NCBI RefSeq assembly: GCF_030272615.1
Contig: NC_081406.1
Location: forward strand, 172,618,861-172,682,860
Reading direction: 5' to 3'
From: Cryptomeria japonica
Taxonomy: Eukaryota; Streptophyta; Pinopsida; Cupressales; Cupressaceae
DNA length: 64,000 bases
The notes beneath the pieces are model-generated. The model was given only the letters and a program-made list of their open reading frames with translations. It ran no database searches and was not told the DNA's origin. The stretch's first letter is position 1; every line of letters begins with the position of its first letter. Positions 1 to 11,225 of this stretch are shown piece after piece. The position numbers were made by a program, and so were the translations under genes.

Positions 1-52
1 ACCTTTGGAGGATCCTATCAACAACATGCACCTTCGAAGGTTTTACACATAG
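1..52 (+). CDS. C-terminal end of a Tat-type Ty3/gypsy polyprotein
   Basis: Reading from base 2 the plus strand gives PLEDPINNMHLRRFYT and then TAG at 50-52. The minus-strand Tat element at the other end of the window ends its integrase frame with EEPINSMHLKKFYV and a stop, so this is the matching last 16 codons of a related polyprotein. Everything upstream lies outside the window. The match is short but the following A-rich tract and a GTGAAAACCTGG motif also recur in the same order in the other copy. Confidence 0.75.
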   Translation, partial: PLEDPINNMHLRRFYT

Positions 53-67
53 CTCTTCAACATATCC

Positions 68-187
68 TAATTCAAAAATATTAAAAAAATAATCAAAAAT
101 ACAAAAAAATCAAAAAATTATCAAAAATACAAAAAAATCAAAAAATTATCAAAAATACAAAAAAATCATAAAAATAAAAAAAAATTG
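68..187 (+). repeat. A-rich tandem repeat after the pol stop
   Basis: About 120 bases of A with repeated TCAAAAA, TTATC and AAAATAC blocks; a 25-30 bp unit is repeated at least three times. The minus-strand Tat element has the complementary T-rich tract at the same place (62,090-62,209), so the tract is an inherited part of the element. Confidence 0.7.
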
Positions 188-1700
188 TTACTTGGTGAAA
201 ACCTGGCAAACAGGCGCCTTGTGACACAAAAAAACTAAAAAAATCATAAAAAGTAAAGAGAAATAAAACCGTCCAACGTTGAAAACCACTTCAGTGGCGC
301 CCTGGGCAAGTACCATGGTGAAAACCAAGTGACTGGTGCCATGCATAGAGACATTGCTCCTCCCTCCTTCCGGATTCTCTTTCTTCACTTCACTTTGCAC
401 ACACTCACAGCCTCTTCATCCATAATAAACTTACCCACTCCCATCATGGCTTGTTATTGATCTACACAAGATTGGTTAGCCATTCCTAATAACTCCCTTT
501 TCACCCTTTCTTTCCATAATAAATCAACTCCTATCTATGGCTAAGGAAAATCCTATGTCTAGTGATGGGTGTGGAACTAAGCACATCACATGTTTCGAGG
601 AGTACAGTTTCTTTCAATTTTCTTCAGTCTATCTGCGCACAATCCACAATAAAGAAACACTTGCATCGCCAATCCGCAATAAAGTTCTGTTTTCTACACA
701 ATAAAGTATCATTTGCATGGATTCAATCAGTTTTAGATGAGACACAACAACCATGGGCTTCAACAAATCAAATCTTTCAACAGACTCAGACAACATTACG
801 GTTCAGTGCTATCTATCCTTTTGTGAAAGTAAACATTGTGACCACAATCAAATAGACTTATACAAGTGACAAGAGACACTAAACTTGAGGACTATAGTGG
901 ATGTTGGTGTCAAGTCTTGGTTTTCTTTTGATTTTATCTTTTGGTGACATGTCTTTTAGCTTTTCCAGGATGTCTTTGACTAGAGATTTTATCTCCAGGA
1001 TGTCTTTGACTAGAAAGGCAAGGATGGGATATCGTCACCTTTTTTTTTTGCTATCTGTGGATTGTCTCTTAGTAATGCTATGACTTTTTCGGTCGAACAT
1101 ATGCCTCGATTGTCATAACCTATTTTGCCATAATAAAGCTCAATGATGATAACACACAAGCTCTTTCACTTCCATATCTTCTATCTTCCATCCCCCTTTC
1201 TTGATTGACTTCCATCATCCTTCTTGAGTCTGTGTAGCCCACTATCACATGACTAAGTATAATGACACGCCAAAAATATCTGCATTTCATGTAGTTTACA
1301 CCTCCATTATTACATATTAGCATTTCATACATACATATAGATATCACAATCACATCACATCCTGCACACAACACATGTTAGCACATTTTACATTCTCATC
1401 ATGTAAATAGTTATTTGCATTATCATATTCATCTCCATTTCATACATTCACATTTTGCATCATGCATAATATTTAAAAACATAAAAGAGCAAACATATTG
1501 CATTTTCCTCATGTACATATTTGCACCACATAAAAACATACATCATAAGACATATAGAAGCATCACATAGGTATGCATACATATAGCTTCCGCAAGGATG
1601 AATCATCTCATATATATAATCATAAGTGTCATGATACAATGATGTCAAAATATATATGGCTACAATCATACAAAACTATACAAAACTGATACATAGGGAT
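188..1700. other. Non-coding post-pol region of Tat1
   Basis: No convincing gene. It starts with GTGAAAACCTGGCAAACAGG (199-218), echoed in the other Tat copy near 62,050. The motif AATAAA recurs (near 423, 520, 650, 677, 702 and 1132), which could offer several polyadenylation signals on the plus strand but may be chance in AT-rich DNA. Short open frames here show no family resemblance. Confidence 0.5.
964..1014 (+). repeat. 30-bp direct duplication
   Basis: The 20-mer CCAGGATGTCTTTGACTAGA occurs at 965 and 995, giving a 30-bp period over two copies. Confidence 0.8.
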
Positions 1701-1710
1701 CCCTCTAAGG

Positions 1711-3565
1711 CTATGATGAACTCCCTCCCTCGGAGCCGGCTACCCTCGATGGAGTCTGAGCCCTGGAAGGACTCACCGCAGGATCATCTCTCTTGTCCCC
1801 TCTATCTGGTGGTGGTGGAGGACCCATGACCCCACCACTAGATGTATGTCTCTTGTCTCTACCTCTAGTGGTCGGTGTAGTCTGCGATGGTCTACGAAAG
1901 CTCCTTCCCCACTGATCTGGTGGCACTGCTCCATAGTATAGGTCTCTCCAGTATCCTATCTCCTCCCCTTCCCATAGAACATAGGCGTATTCGGCCCCTA
2001 TTTCCTATGTTTCCTGCCTCCCTTCCCTCAATGCTATCTCAACCTCTATATAGCACTGAATAGCCTGATCCCTCTCCCGCTCAGTATCCCTCAGTTGTCT
2101 CCTGAGCCTAGTTGTCTCCCTCTCCAGATCCTGGATCTCATCTGCCTATCCTTGGAAGATCTCCCTCAAGGATAGTAACTCATCCTCCTCCTCTCCTCCC
2201 TGTGACTACTCCTACGGCTACTCCTGACCCTCTCCCTGTGGTTTCTCCTATCCCTACTCCTATCTAGGAACCTATACCTGTCTGGGAACTTGTGCTGCTG
2301 GCACCTGTAATGGTAATCCACCTCTGCCCCTCACCACATGAGTCTATCTCTCCTCTCTACCCTCTCTTCTCAGAGCCACTCTCCTCTCTGCCACTAGGCC
2401 CCACCTCCACCATCAGCCTCTACCGACGCCATCTCCACTATCATCTCCATCACCTCCACCATCTCCATCTATCGGCTCCCCTGGATCCGTCAGTAGTGGA
2501 AAGGGATGATCTCCCCAATATGTAGTGTACTCTGCATCCATACCGGCATCCTCTATATCTACCCACATATCCCAAGGCAGAGGAACCATCTCTACCATAT
2601 GTGTCCCAACCTGATCATATGAAAGCAATGGCTCCAAATGCACCTAATCCCTCACTATACGTGCATTTATCCCTAATCTCTGTGGCATCTATTATATCCT
2701 ATCGAATTGCCTGCCCACCCTATCTACCAACTGCCTCTCAATAACATACAGTGTCCGACCAATCAGATACCTACTCCGGAATACATATGGAAGCTCCACT
2801 GTGTCATCCTCCCACTCCTCACAATCTCGGTACGGCCTCCATACCACACTGTCTATCTCATCCATAACCTAACACCAATACTCCAACTCTACTAATCCAT
2901 GGTTGTGATGTAATCATATCATACAGGTGTACATAACTGCGCCCATGTCCTTTTCCTCTGAAATGTATCGGACGTGTAATAGGCAGATGTTCGTATGCCC
3001 ATACTTGCAACAGTGTCACTCTGCATCCCAATCCTGTTGATCCATGATACACAAACTCATGCAGCTCATAATAAAAGTGTGCCAGCAGACACAACCCCAT
3101 GCAAACCTAGTGTGTTCAGTCATTAATGTCTCTAGAGTCCTCCCCCATCCCATAGCCAACCCTCGTGTCGCCCTATCCAGACAAAGGAATCCACTGATCA
3201 CTCCTGCCAGAACCATCGGTAGCACCAATCTTGTCTATGTCATGGTATCCCAAGCCACATGTCCAGCCCTCATCTCCAGTCCTGGATCCTGAAACACTCA
3301 TCTCAGTGCATCCCTGTCTCCCTCTCGATCGTAAGGAAATAATTCCCCATTGATCGATATCTGCAATATCCTATATACATCCTCCAAGGTGACTGTCATC
3401 TCACCCATTAGCAAATGAAACGTGCAAGTCTCTGAGTGCCATCTCTCAGCTAATGCAGTCAGCAATCCCATGTTCAGTCGAAACTCAAGCATATACATAA
3501 TGTATCGAAAGCCCATGGCCTCAAGTGCTTCTCTATCCTCGAATGTCAGCTCTGGTCATAAACTC
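1711..3565 (-). pseudogene. Antisense plant-mobile-domain (MAIN-like) gene inside the Tat element
   Basis: Read on the minus strand, the fragments give plant mobile domain landmarks in order: LTALAERWHSETCTFHL and GEMTVTLEDVYRIL (3516-3298), GRTLETL (near 3140), LLQVWAYEHLPITRP (about 3010-2965), VVWRPYRDCEEW and LPYVFRSRYLIGRT (2865-2692), WGDHPFPLL (near 2515), then a coiled coil (QDLERETTRLRRQL, near 2100) and a basic, Pro-rich tail ending at 1711. The domain is found in plant MAIN/MAIL proteins and in several plant transposons; its role in the element is not known to me. Single stops (near 3295, 3245, 2692, 2645) and at least one frameshift near 3050 break it. The start is not fixed; the homologous frame can be followed to about 3565. 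It runs antisense to the host element, between pol and the 3' LTR. Confidence 0.75.
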
Positions 3566-3650
3566 TGATTCAAAGGGAATCTCTCTTGTGACTACAGCAT
3601 AGATAGGTCCTCCTGCAGTCAAGAAAATCAACTGTGTCAATCCTAGTGGC

Positions 3651-4045
3651 ATTCCCTGTTCATCACAAAGTGTTGCTTTGATCCGATCTTTGAGGGCACC
3701 TAATTGAGTGTATCCTCTTGAGTAGTTTATCCAATTGGCAAATTATGTTCTATCACAGAATTGTCAATTTCAGCCTAATATAATTGGAACCGTATGTTCT
3801 ATCACAGAATTGTCAATTTCTTTGGTACTCCTTGTTCATCACAAAGTGCCTCAATCTACCCTATCCTAGGGCCTCTGCTTGAGTGTATCCTCTTGAGTAG
3901 TTTCCTAATTGGCGATGTATGTTCTATCATAAAATTGCCATTCCTAGCCCTATCTGCTATCCTAGTCTTCCCTAGAGGACCTGTTTGAGTGTATCCTCTC
4001 AGCAACTTATCCAATCGACGGCGTATGTTTATCACAGAACTGTCG
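3651..4045 (+). repeat. Diverged tandem repeat, about 105-175 bp spacing, three copies
   Basis: GTTCATCACAAAGTG recurs at about 3657 and 3832, and GAGTGTATCCTCTTGAGTAG or a close form at 3706, 3881 and 3986, each followed by TATGTTCTATCA and a CAGAATTGTCAATT-like end. It lies just upstream (minus sense) of the plant-mobile-domain gene. Confidence 0.65.
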
Positions 4046-4698
4046 ATTCAACCTTGAAGACATAAACGTGCCTGCATGAAACAGACGCGCTCGCATTGAA
4101 CACAAATGCTATTACAATCATAGACGCGCCTGACACAAACACAGATGTGCCTAGCCTACCTAGACCCGCCTGGTACCAACGTAGATGTGCCTTAGCATTT
4201 TTACCCCACTTGACATTTTTTTGCAACCTACCTAATGCACATTTATTGACCTACCTAACATGCATTTATGACAACAATTAATGTAACAAAGTTCAAGGAG
4301 GTTTTGTGGTACTCACCGACTCTCCTACATTTGCTGGCCTCTAATATCGGCAAACACAAACGAATCTATGCACTAATGCCATCGCTACTGACTACTCTAT
4401 GTTCTCTCTAAACTCTGATCTCTTAGATGTGTGGATGACAATGAGGATGTTTTCCCTCATAGTCTATATTATAGACTACCCTAGCCCTCATTTCTTGAGT
4501 CAGTCTTCTTTATCCCGTGACTCTATTACTATATCTTGTGAGTCCATTCTAGCCTTTCTTTCATATCAAGAGATTGTTTGTGATCTTTTGAGACATTTTC
4601 ATCCAATCTCTCGAGAGGGCATATCATTCCCATCTTGGGGCAACTTTGTATCAGTTCATCTTATCTTCTTTGAAACAACGCGACAAGTTGCATTGTCT
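4046..4698 (+). other. Pre-LTR region of Tat1
   Basis: No gene recognised. 4050-4200 has a run of imperfect short repeats built on GACGCGCCTG and GATGTGCCT. From about 4590 the sequence resembles the block before the LTR of the minus-strand Tat copy (CTCTCGAGAGGGC, then CTTGGGGCAAC), ending at the polypurine tract. A 116-codon open frame at 4399-4749 crosses the LTR boundary and has no visible domain, so I do not call it a gene. Confidence 0.5.
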
Positions 4699-4713
4699 GA
4701 AAGAGGGGTAAAA
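4699..4713 (+). promoter_or_regulatory. Polypurine tract of Tat1
   Basis: GAAAGAGGGGTAAAA immediately precedes the LTR start TGTAGACACC. This is the expected plus-strand primer site of an LTR retrotransposon. The minus-strand copy has AGAGGGGCAAAA at the same place. Confidence 0.75.
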
Positions 4714-4738
4714 TGTAGACACCTAAAATTGTCTTGTC

Positions 4739-4971
4739 TAATTAAATAAATAATTTTATTTATTTAATTATTTTAGCCTAATTCTCTATTAATTAAATAA
4801 ATCTTTATTTATTTAATTCATTCATTTATCCTCTTCTAGCCTTATTTCTCATTTAAATAAATATATTTATTTATTTAAATTATCCTTTCCTCTTAAATTA
4901 AATAAATATCTTATTTATTTAACTATCCCACTTCTTCTATTAATTAAATAAGTCTTTATTTATTTAATTAA
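4739..4971. repeat. Five spaced hairpins of ATTAAATAAA/TTTATTTAAT type in the LTR
   Basis: Inverted repeats of the form (T)TAATTAAATAAA, short spacer, TTTATTTATTTAATT appear at about 4739, 4791, 4853, 4897 and 4940. Each can fold on itself. The minus-strand Tat LTR also begins with AATTAATTAATTA-type palindromes, so the feature is shared though not identical. Confidence 0.65.
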
Positions 4972-5133
4972 TTCATTAACCTTTTCTACCCATGAAACAT
5001 GTCATTCATCTCTTAATTCCTACACTCCCTACTCTCATTATTTTATTATTTTCTCTACCTACCCTCTAATCTTAGCTGACCATTTATCTTTTACACCTCT
5101 CAATCTTATCCCTCCATTTCTTATAGTGTCTTC

Positions 5134-5141
5134 TATATAAG
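5134..5141 (+). promoter_or_regulatory. TATA-like box in the Tat1 LTR
   Basis: TATATAAG about 420 bp into the LTR, followed by GGAGATTCTTCC. The other Tat LTRs have CTATAAATAG-type boxes at about 59,854-59,865 and 48,494-48,506 (minus strand). Probable LTR promoter; inferred from sequence only. Confidence 0.5.
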
Positions 5142-5500
5142 GAGATTCTTCCTTCATTATCAACCCTAATCGATCTTTGAAGCCTTCTAGCATTCAAATT
5201 TTCACATGTGGTCAAGCCTACTTGCAACCATATTTCCGTTCTTTGCTAAGCTCTTGTGCACACATAAAATCTAAGAGCACATATATCAAGCAAGATCAAT
5301 GGAGATAGGAAGAATGGAGATCCAAACCCTATTGGACATGTGATGGTATAATCATTGTGATTTCATTTGATTTGCATTGTCTTAGGTAATCTTCATATGT
5401 TATGGTGGATCTTTGTTGTTGTTAGGGTAGGGTTTTGTGGTTGAATCTATTTAGTCTTTCAATATTGTTTTTTCCACTTTCACCATTAACAGTTTCAATT

Positions 5501-6132
5501 AAAATAGGCACATTTTAAAACAGTTTAAGCTTCCTTTTAATTAAAATTATCATGCATGTCTAACATTCTTTGTAAAAATTTTATGGACCAAATTTTTACA
5601 TTGATGCTAAATTTTAATTAAATCTCTTTTCACTTTTCCTTTTTTTTCACAATTATCTCTTTAATAACCAAGTGCCACATAGTGGCTAGTACCTGTCGTC
5701 TTTATAGTATTTTAATAATGAAAAAATTGTCTAGTTAATATATTAGTTATAAAATATTAAATTGGGCATACGTTTCAACAATAGTTAGAGATACCCAAAA
5801 TTGTAGTATAGGTATTGCATAATTATTCTAATTCTAATTTTAACAATAACCATCAATCTAATCTTAACTCTTCATCTAATTTTAATCCTTACCATAATCT
5901 TAACCCTTGATCTAAGTTTAACCTAACATTAATTTTAATCTTATGTCTAGCCTAGTTCAAATTCTAGTTGTAACCACAACCCTAATTATAACATTAACAT
6001 TAATTTTCACTATAGCCCTTATTCTTAACCTAATTTTAACATTAAATACAACCCCTAATTCTAATGTTGAATACAACCCCAATTTTAACATTAAATAAAA
6101 TCCTAATTCTAATTTTTTATTTAAAATAATAA
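5501..6132. other. AT-rich DNA with a CCCTAA-like repeat stretch
   Basis: 5501-5820 is AT-rich with nothing recognised. From about 5821 to 6118 the plus strand is made of irregular CTAATTTTAAC, AACCCTAAT and TAACCTAAC blocks, a degenerate telomere-like repeat in the CCCTAA orientation. A similar but longer stretch in the opposite orientation lies at 16,557-17,690. Confidence 0.5.
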
Positions 6133-8535
6133 TTTTTTTTTTTTAGAAAAGGTGGCAATCCACTTAATATATTTTATTTATATATTTCTTAACATAAGTT
6201 GATTCAAAGAGCTCCCGGAGAAAAGAATCAGAAAGAAAAACTTCGATCCTTATTGAAGTCCAAACCAAAACATCATGAAAGTTGTACATATTTACATAGC
6301 GGTCCACAGTCTGCCTCGCTTCATAGTTGCCCAAATCAACATCCATTCACATCATTCAGATACTGCACATCCATGAAACCCTGCAATTATAATACCTCAC
6401 ATACCACCTGTTTATCATTATGAAAACAACTGCATAACCATGTGCAACATTATCCTATACCCATGTCCTCCAAAATTATTTTCCTAAGGATTGGAAAAGA
6501 ATCAAGATCGCAATTCGGACCCATCATATTAAGTTCTACCTTAGAACTTCCCATATTTGTCAAATGATCTGCAACCCGGTTTCATTCTCTATACACATGT
6601 GAAATAGTAAAATTTACAAATGTATCAATGAATGCCCATGCTTGTTCAAGTAAATATCTTATCTGCCAATTGTCAATATTTCTCTTTATGAAAGCGTTGA
6701 TAATAATGGTTGAGTCACATTCGATGTGAATATAAGAGATATTCAATTTTTTAACTAGTAGAATGTCTTCAAGCAAAGCATATGCCTCTACGCAGTTGTT
6801 GGTACCTGATGGAATGGAAATAGACTTCAAAGCAAAAACACACCCTGTGTGGTCCCTAATGCCTACTCCTACTCCTGCATCACCTGGGTTCCCTTTAGAG
6901 GAGCCATCAAAATTCAATTTAAAATATGTTGAATTCGGAGGACACCATTTCACTTTATTTCTGTCAATTTTACTAATCCTCACTCTCGGAAAGCAAGGTG
7001 ATACGAGAATAGAGATGCCCTTCTAGCAATTAATAACTTGACCATCCTAGAAAGTAAATTCCCTACTTGGATTAAACTGGTTTGAAACATGAGCATTAAC
7101 TGGTTCTAATACTGATTTTTCAATGTAACTGAAAACATCAAAAAGAGGAGATGTTTGTTTTCTAAAAATACGCGTATTTCTTTCCCATGAAAGTGACCAT
7201 ACTACTGTGGATGGGATCACTTTCCAAATGCATGCAAAAAGAGAGGATGAATATAAGTCTGGCCAGGACTAGAACAAATCCCATACATTATTTGGAACGG
7301 GGATGCTAAAGGAAAGTTTAGAAAGTACAAACATCCAACAATAATGAGAAAAATCACATTGGAGGAGGAGTTGATCTAACATTTCATTATGCTCACCACA
7401 AAGTACACAGGCAAATGGAGGTGCAATATTCAATTTATCAAGTCTCTCACTGGTAAGTATTCTCTTGTGTAGAGAAACCCAAGCAAACATTCCTACCTTA
7501 GGAAGAATACCATTGTTCCAACAGAAGTCATAAGCTCTTTGTGAATAGGATTGAACCGACATTTGATGAATTGCCTTATACCCTTCCTTGATAGAGTACT
7601 TTCCATTCTTCGCAAGGCACCATATCAATTTGTCCAAACCATTAGAGATAAAAATAATGTGGTTCTTGAGAATCAAAGAAAATTTTACCTTTTGAGCCAG
7701 GGAGGTTGGGAGTGAAGTTGGATTCTTCTAAATGACATGATTTGAAGGCTTCTCAAGATCATCTATATAATCAAAAAAGGTAAGATCCCCAGTGAGTAAT
7801 AAAAATGGGGATTGCATTTACTAGAGATTCCTCAAGATTAAGAGGTGGGAGACCACTCCATGAATCATGCCAAAAGTTGACATCTTTGTCATTATGTACT
7901 TGCCAAGATAAATATCTAGTAATCACATTCCTAGAAGCCATCATGAAGTTCCACACTGTAGAGCCTGATGGAGGATCAAGGATAGTAAATATATGTGATG
8001 GGATAGGAGTATCTAAATACTTTTCTTGCATAATTTGACACCACAAAGCATGTGGTTTTACATAAATATTCCAAACTAACTTTCCCCCAAAGACCTTGTT
8101 CCTTTTTGAAAGATCGTGTAGACCAACCCCGCCTGAAGATTTACTTGTAGTCATTTTGTTGAGAGACACAAGCGGGATCCTTTTATCTTCTAAAAGATTA
8201 CCTTTCCAAATAAAATTTTGAATAATTTTCTCAATATGGGAAACAATAGATTTTGGGGCTTAAAGGACTGAAATGTAGTAGTTTGGGATTGTAGCCAAAA
8301 TAGTTTTGACAAGGATTATGCCTGACAGAGATAACCATCTATCTTTCCACACAGAAATTCTTCTTTTTAATCTGTCTATCACAGAATTCCAAAAAGAGGG
8401 TTTCCCTGATCCCATAAAGAAAGGGATGCCCAAGTACGAAGATGGAAGAGAATCCACTGGAAAGCCCAATGTTTGGATAATGTTGTTAGACACCATTTCA
8501 AAAGTATTAAATATGGATAATGCTCTGGACTATGC
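6133..8535 (-). mobile_element. LINE-A, 5'-truncated L1-type element
   Basis: On the minus strand it runs from the C-terminal part of the reverse transcriptase through a Cys-rich domain and RNase H to a 3' UTR and a poly(A) tail, seen as T12 at 6133-6144. The 3' UTR ends with TTCTCCGGGAGCTCTTTGAATCA near 6215-6193, matching LINE-B at 20,402-20,384. Truncation at about 8535 fits incomplete target-primed reverse transcription. No target duplication was identified. Confidence 0.85.
6480..8535 (-). pseudogene. LINE-A ORF2 remnant: RT C-terminus, zinc-binding region, RNase H
   Basis: The order on the minus strand is: RT thumb and connection (8535-8260: SSYLGIPFFMGSGKPSFWN, ISVWKDRWLSLSG), GGVGLHDLSKRNKVFGGKL and VNFWHDSWSG (8169-7771), the plant LINE Cys/His-rich region (7676-7269: GKYSIKEGYKAIHQ, CVLCGEHNEMLDQLLLQC) and RNase H (6983-6480: FKLNFDGSSKGNPGDAGVG, HIECDSTIIINAF, ISHVYRE). 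The RNase H Asp, Glu and His landmarks are present, but stops and frameshifts separate the blocks. The protein would once have supplied reverse transcription of the LINE RNA. Confidence 0.85.
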
Positions 8536-9982
8536 CTCTTGCTCTTAATACTTCACCACCCATTTTAGAGTTTAGTCATGTTGATCACCTTATGGCTGAA
8601 GATAATTCATATCAGCCTTTTCAACCTCCCACATAGATTGAATATGAATAATGCTCTGGACCATTTTAGAAGTATTATATATATAATTTTCAATCAAAAG
8701 CAATTACCGATATAAAAAAATTAAAAATCCTTATTTAATTTTTCCCCTAAAAAAGTTGTAAACAACTATCTTGTCCATAAACCTTTAATTAATTTTTGTT
8801 CCTAAATTTTTTACCAAGTTCCATTTTTACACTTCTATATACTTAACATTTCTCCTAACTTTTCTTACCTTCTTAAATGATTATTATATTTATTTAATAA
8901 TATATTCATATAGAATAAAATTACATCATTTATATAAAAAACTAATTAAAATTTTATTAAAGAATACAATATTCATTTATTAATGTAACTATTATTATGT
9001 CGAGAGGTGTATTAGGCTCACTAAGATTCTCCATGAATAAAAACAAAAGCCATTTAAGTTGACATGCATTTGACCATCAACTAATTTGACAATTAAAAAA
9101 ATTATTATCTATATTATCTTCAACCTTCTATTTTAAAAAAATCATTTCAAAAACTTTTTATTACACTCACATAATGGATTGAAGAATGCTTGTTATTAAT
9201 GATTAAAATATATGTTAATAAAAACTAGAAGTATTTAATTTGACATCTTTATGAGTGTGAATGATTAAAAAAACTAATTTTGTTGAGATTCAAAATTATC
9301 CTATCTATTTTAATTGGAACATGCATAGAGAGATTATCTTTAATTTTTAAATATTTTGTTGAGTACACATTAGGGAGTTATTCATTATACTATTCAATTA
9401 ATAGAAATTGATTTAAAAATAGATTTTTAACTATTTTTTAATTTATATCTTTAATGTATCTTTTAATTTTATGTTTCATGGCTTTGTTTAATAACTTCTA
9501 TAAAGGAAATTATTTTTTATTTAAAAGAAAATAAAAAAATCATTCAGTACACATTAGGTAGTTATTCATTATACTATTCAATTAATAGAAATTGATTTAA
9601 AAATAGATTATTAACTATTTTTTTTTATCTTAAAAATTTATACTATCTAATTTAATTGGGACATGCATAAAGATATACTCACATAATGGATTCAATAATA
9701 GTCAATAAAAAATCTTGATGATTAAAAATTGACACCCATCCATGTAATATTAGGCAACTTTCTATTTTAATGTGATATGATTTGTTTCTTTTAAAGCTTG
9801 CTGATTTGGATTTTTATTTTTTAAATTTTAATTCTTTTTGGTCATCTCAAAAACTTTATATATAACATATCATCCATGTAATATTAGGAAAATTTTCATT
9901 TTAATGTGATATTGATGTTTACATTTAAAGCTTGTAGATTTGGATTTTTATTTTCACAATTCAATTCTCTTATTTGGTCATC

Positions 9983-10017
<35 letters not shown>

Positions 10018-11220
10018 CACATTGTAAATCGGTATATTGTCCAAAAAATTTCAAGATAAAATCTATCATGAAGGAGGGTTTGGTTTTAGATATGAAGATA
10101 TCATAGTTTTGATATGTCGAATTCAAAGTTAAGAATGAAATAAATAAATTATATTCCTCCCAGGATGCACATCATAAAGATTTCATGACTTCTCCTCCAA
10201 CTCTCCTTATCATCTTTCTTGACCTTGAAGAAATCAAAGAATTCCATCCATGATGGTAACATTTCTCTTCATTTACTAATTTCAAGGCTAATATTTTTTC
10301 AAGCAAGATGTTCAATTTGGCCCATAAATTGGTCATTTTTTGTATGGAAAGGCCACATCGAAGTAAAGAAAATTAGTAATGTTGGGTTTTGTTCTTAGAA
10401 TTTATCCTTCATTGAATACTTTAACATTAAATCTATCACATTGCTTTGAAGATTTTGATGTTCTAGAGTTTAAAATAAATGAATTACTAAATCTGAAATG
10501 GGCATGTGAAGAGGTAGAAATGAAAGTGGTGAATTACTCTTAAACCAAATTTTATAGTTTTTATTTATTTTAATTTAAAAGACTTTTTTAATTGTGGTTT
10601 TAGAATACTTAAAAATATATTATATTTTGATATTTGAAAAGGAAATAAATAAATAAAAAATATGATTAAAGAACACATTAATTAATTAAACTTAAATAAT
10701 TATGTATACATGTATCTTGATTAATTGAATTGCAAGGGACAATCTCAACAAACATGACCGTCAAAGGCCTTCCTCCATCTTTCATTATGAAAATTGTAGC
10801 TACAACACTTGGCAACCGGAGCATAGATTTGGTTTTGGCACCAATTTAGGCAACCTTTGTTGTTATTGTATTTCATAGAAAGCAACGTCTTTAACATTTA
10901 GTGATCAATGACTATTAAGGTTGGGCAATTTAAATTAATACTTGTAGTTGAGAATGGATTTTTTTTCCAAAAAAGTGGGTTCAATTTTGGAGAAATGTCA
11001 ATATTTGGAATAAATTTTACTTATATTATCTTTAATTTTAAATATATCAAAAAATATCTATATAATTCAATTTTAAAGATTATGTTTGATGGCTACCTTT
11101 TATAACTTTCTATAAAGGAAATCATTTTTTCTTTATAATTTCCCTTATATCTTTGTAAAAAGGATATCTTTTTTTTTCTTAAAATAAAATATTTTTTTGC
11201 AGAGTACATAGTAGTTAGAG
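8536..11220. repeat. AT-rich diverged tandem repeat and unassigned DNA
   Basis: No gene recognised. The block AATTGGGACATGCATAGAG (or near forms) followed by ATTATCTTTAATTTT, then TTTAATAACTTTCTATAAAGG, AGTACACATTAG and TATTCAATTAATAGAAATTG recurs around 9295-9420, 9530-9670 and 10,960-11,220, and again after the inserted LTR at 15,330-16,550. 8536-8690 contains a repeated TGAATAATGCTCTGGAC-like motif. 10,140-10,880 is unassigned. Confidence 0.5.
9988..10016. repeat. (TA)n microsatellite
   Basis: About 14 uninterrupted TA dinucleotides. Confidence 0.95.
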
Positions 11221-11225
11221 ATATC

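Larger units (their letters stand above)
1..5500 (+). mobile_element. 3' portion of a Tat-clade Ty3/gypsy retrotransposon (Tat1)
   Basis: The order is pol stop (52), A-rich tract, about 4.5 kb of post-pol sequence holding an antisense plant-mobile-domain gene, polypurine tract (4699-4713) and an LTR starting TGTAGACACC at 4714. The minus-strand element at 59.4-64 kb has the same polypurine-LTR junction (TGTATACACC) and a similar pre-LTR block containing CTCTCGAG and TTGGGGCA or CTGGGGCA, so both belong to one lineage. A long post-pol region is usual for Tat elements. The right end of the LTR is uncertain because no partner LTR is present in the window; 5500 is an estimate. Confidence 0.7.
4714..5500 (+). 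repeat. 3' LTR of Tat1 (right end approximate)
   Basis: Starts TGTAGACACCTAAAAT after the polypurine tract. It holds a hairpin-rich U3 part (4739-4971) and a TATA-like box TATATAAG at 5134-5141. The right boundary was not found; the LTR-like sequence grades into AT-rich DNA after about 5500. Confidence 0.6.

Noticed and set aside
1120-1669. Minus-strand frames of 84 and 69 codons in AT-rich sequence
   Set aside because: No domain, no homology with the other Tat copy, low-complexity composition.
10735-10885. Minus-strand Cys-containing peptide (..CLNWCQNQIYAPVAKCC..)
   Set aside because: No start context, stop nearby, no repeat of the pattern and no family match I can support.
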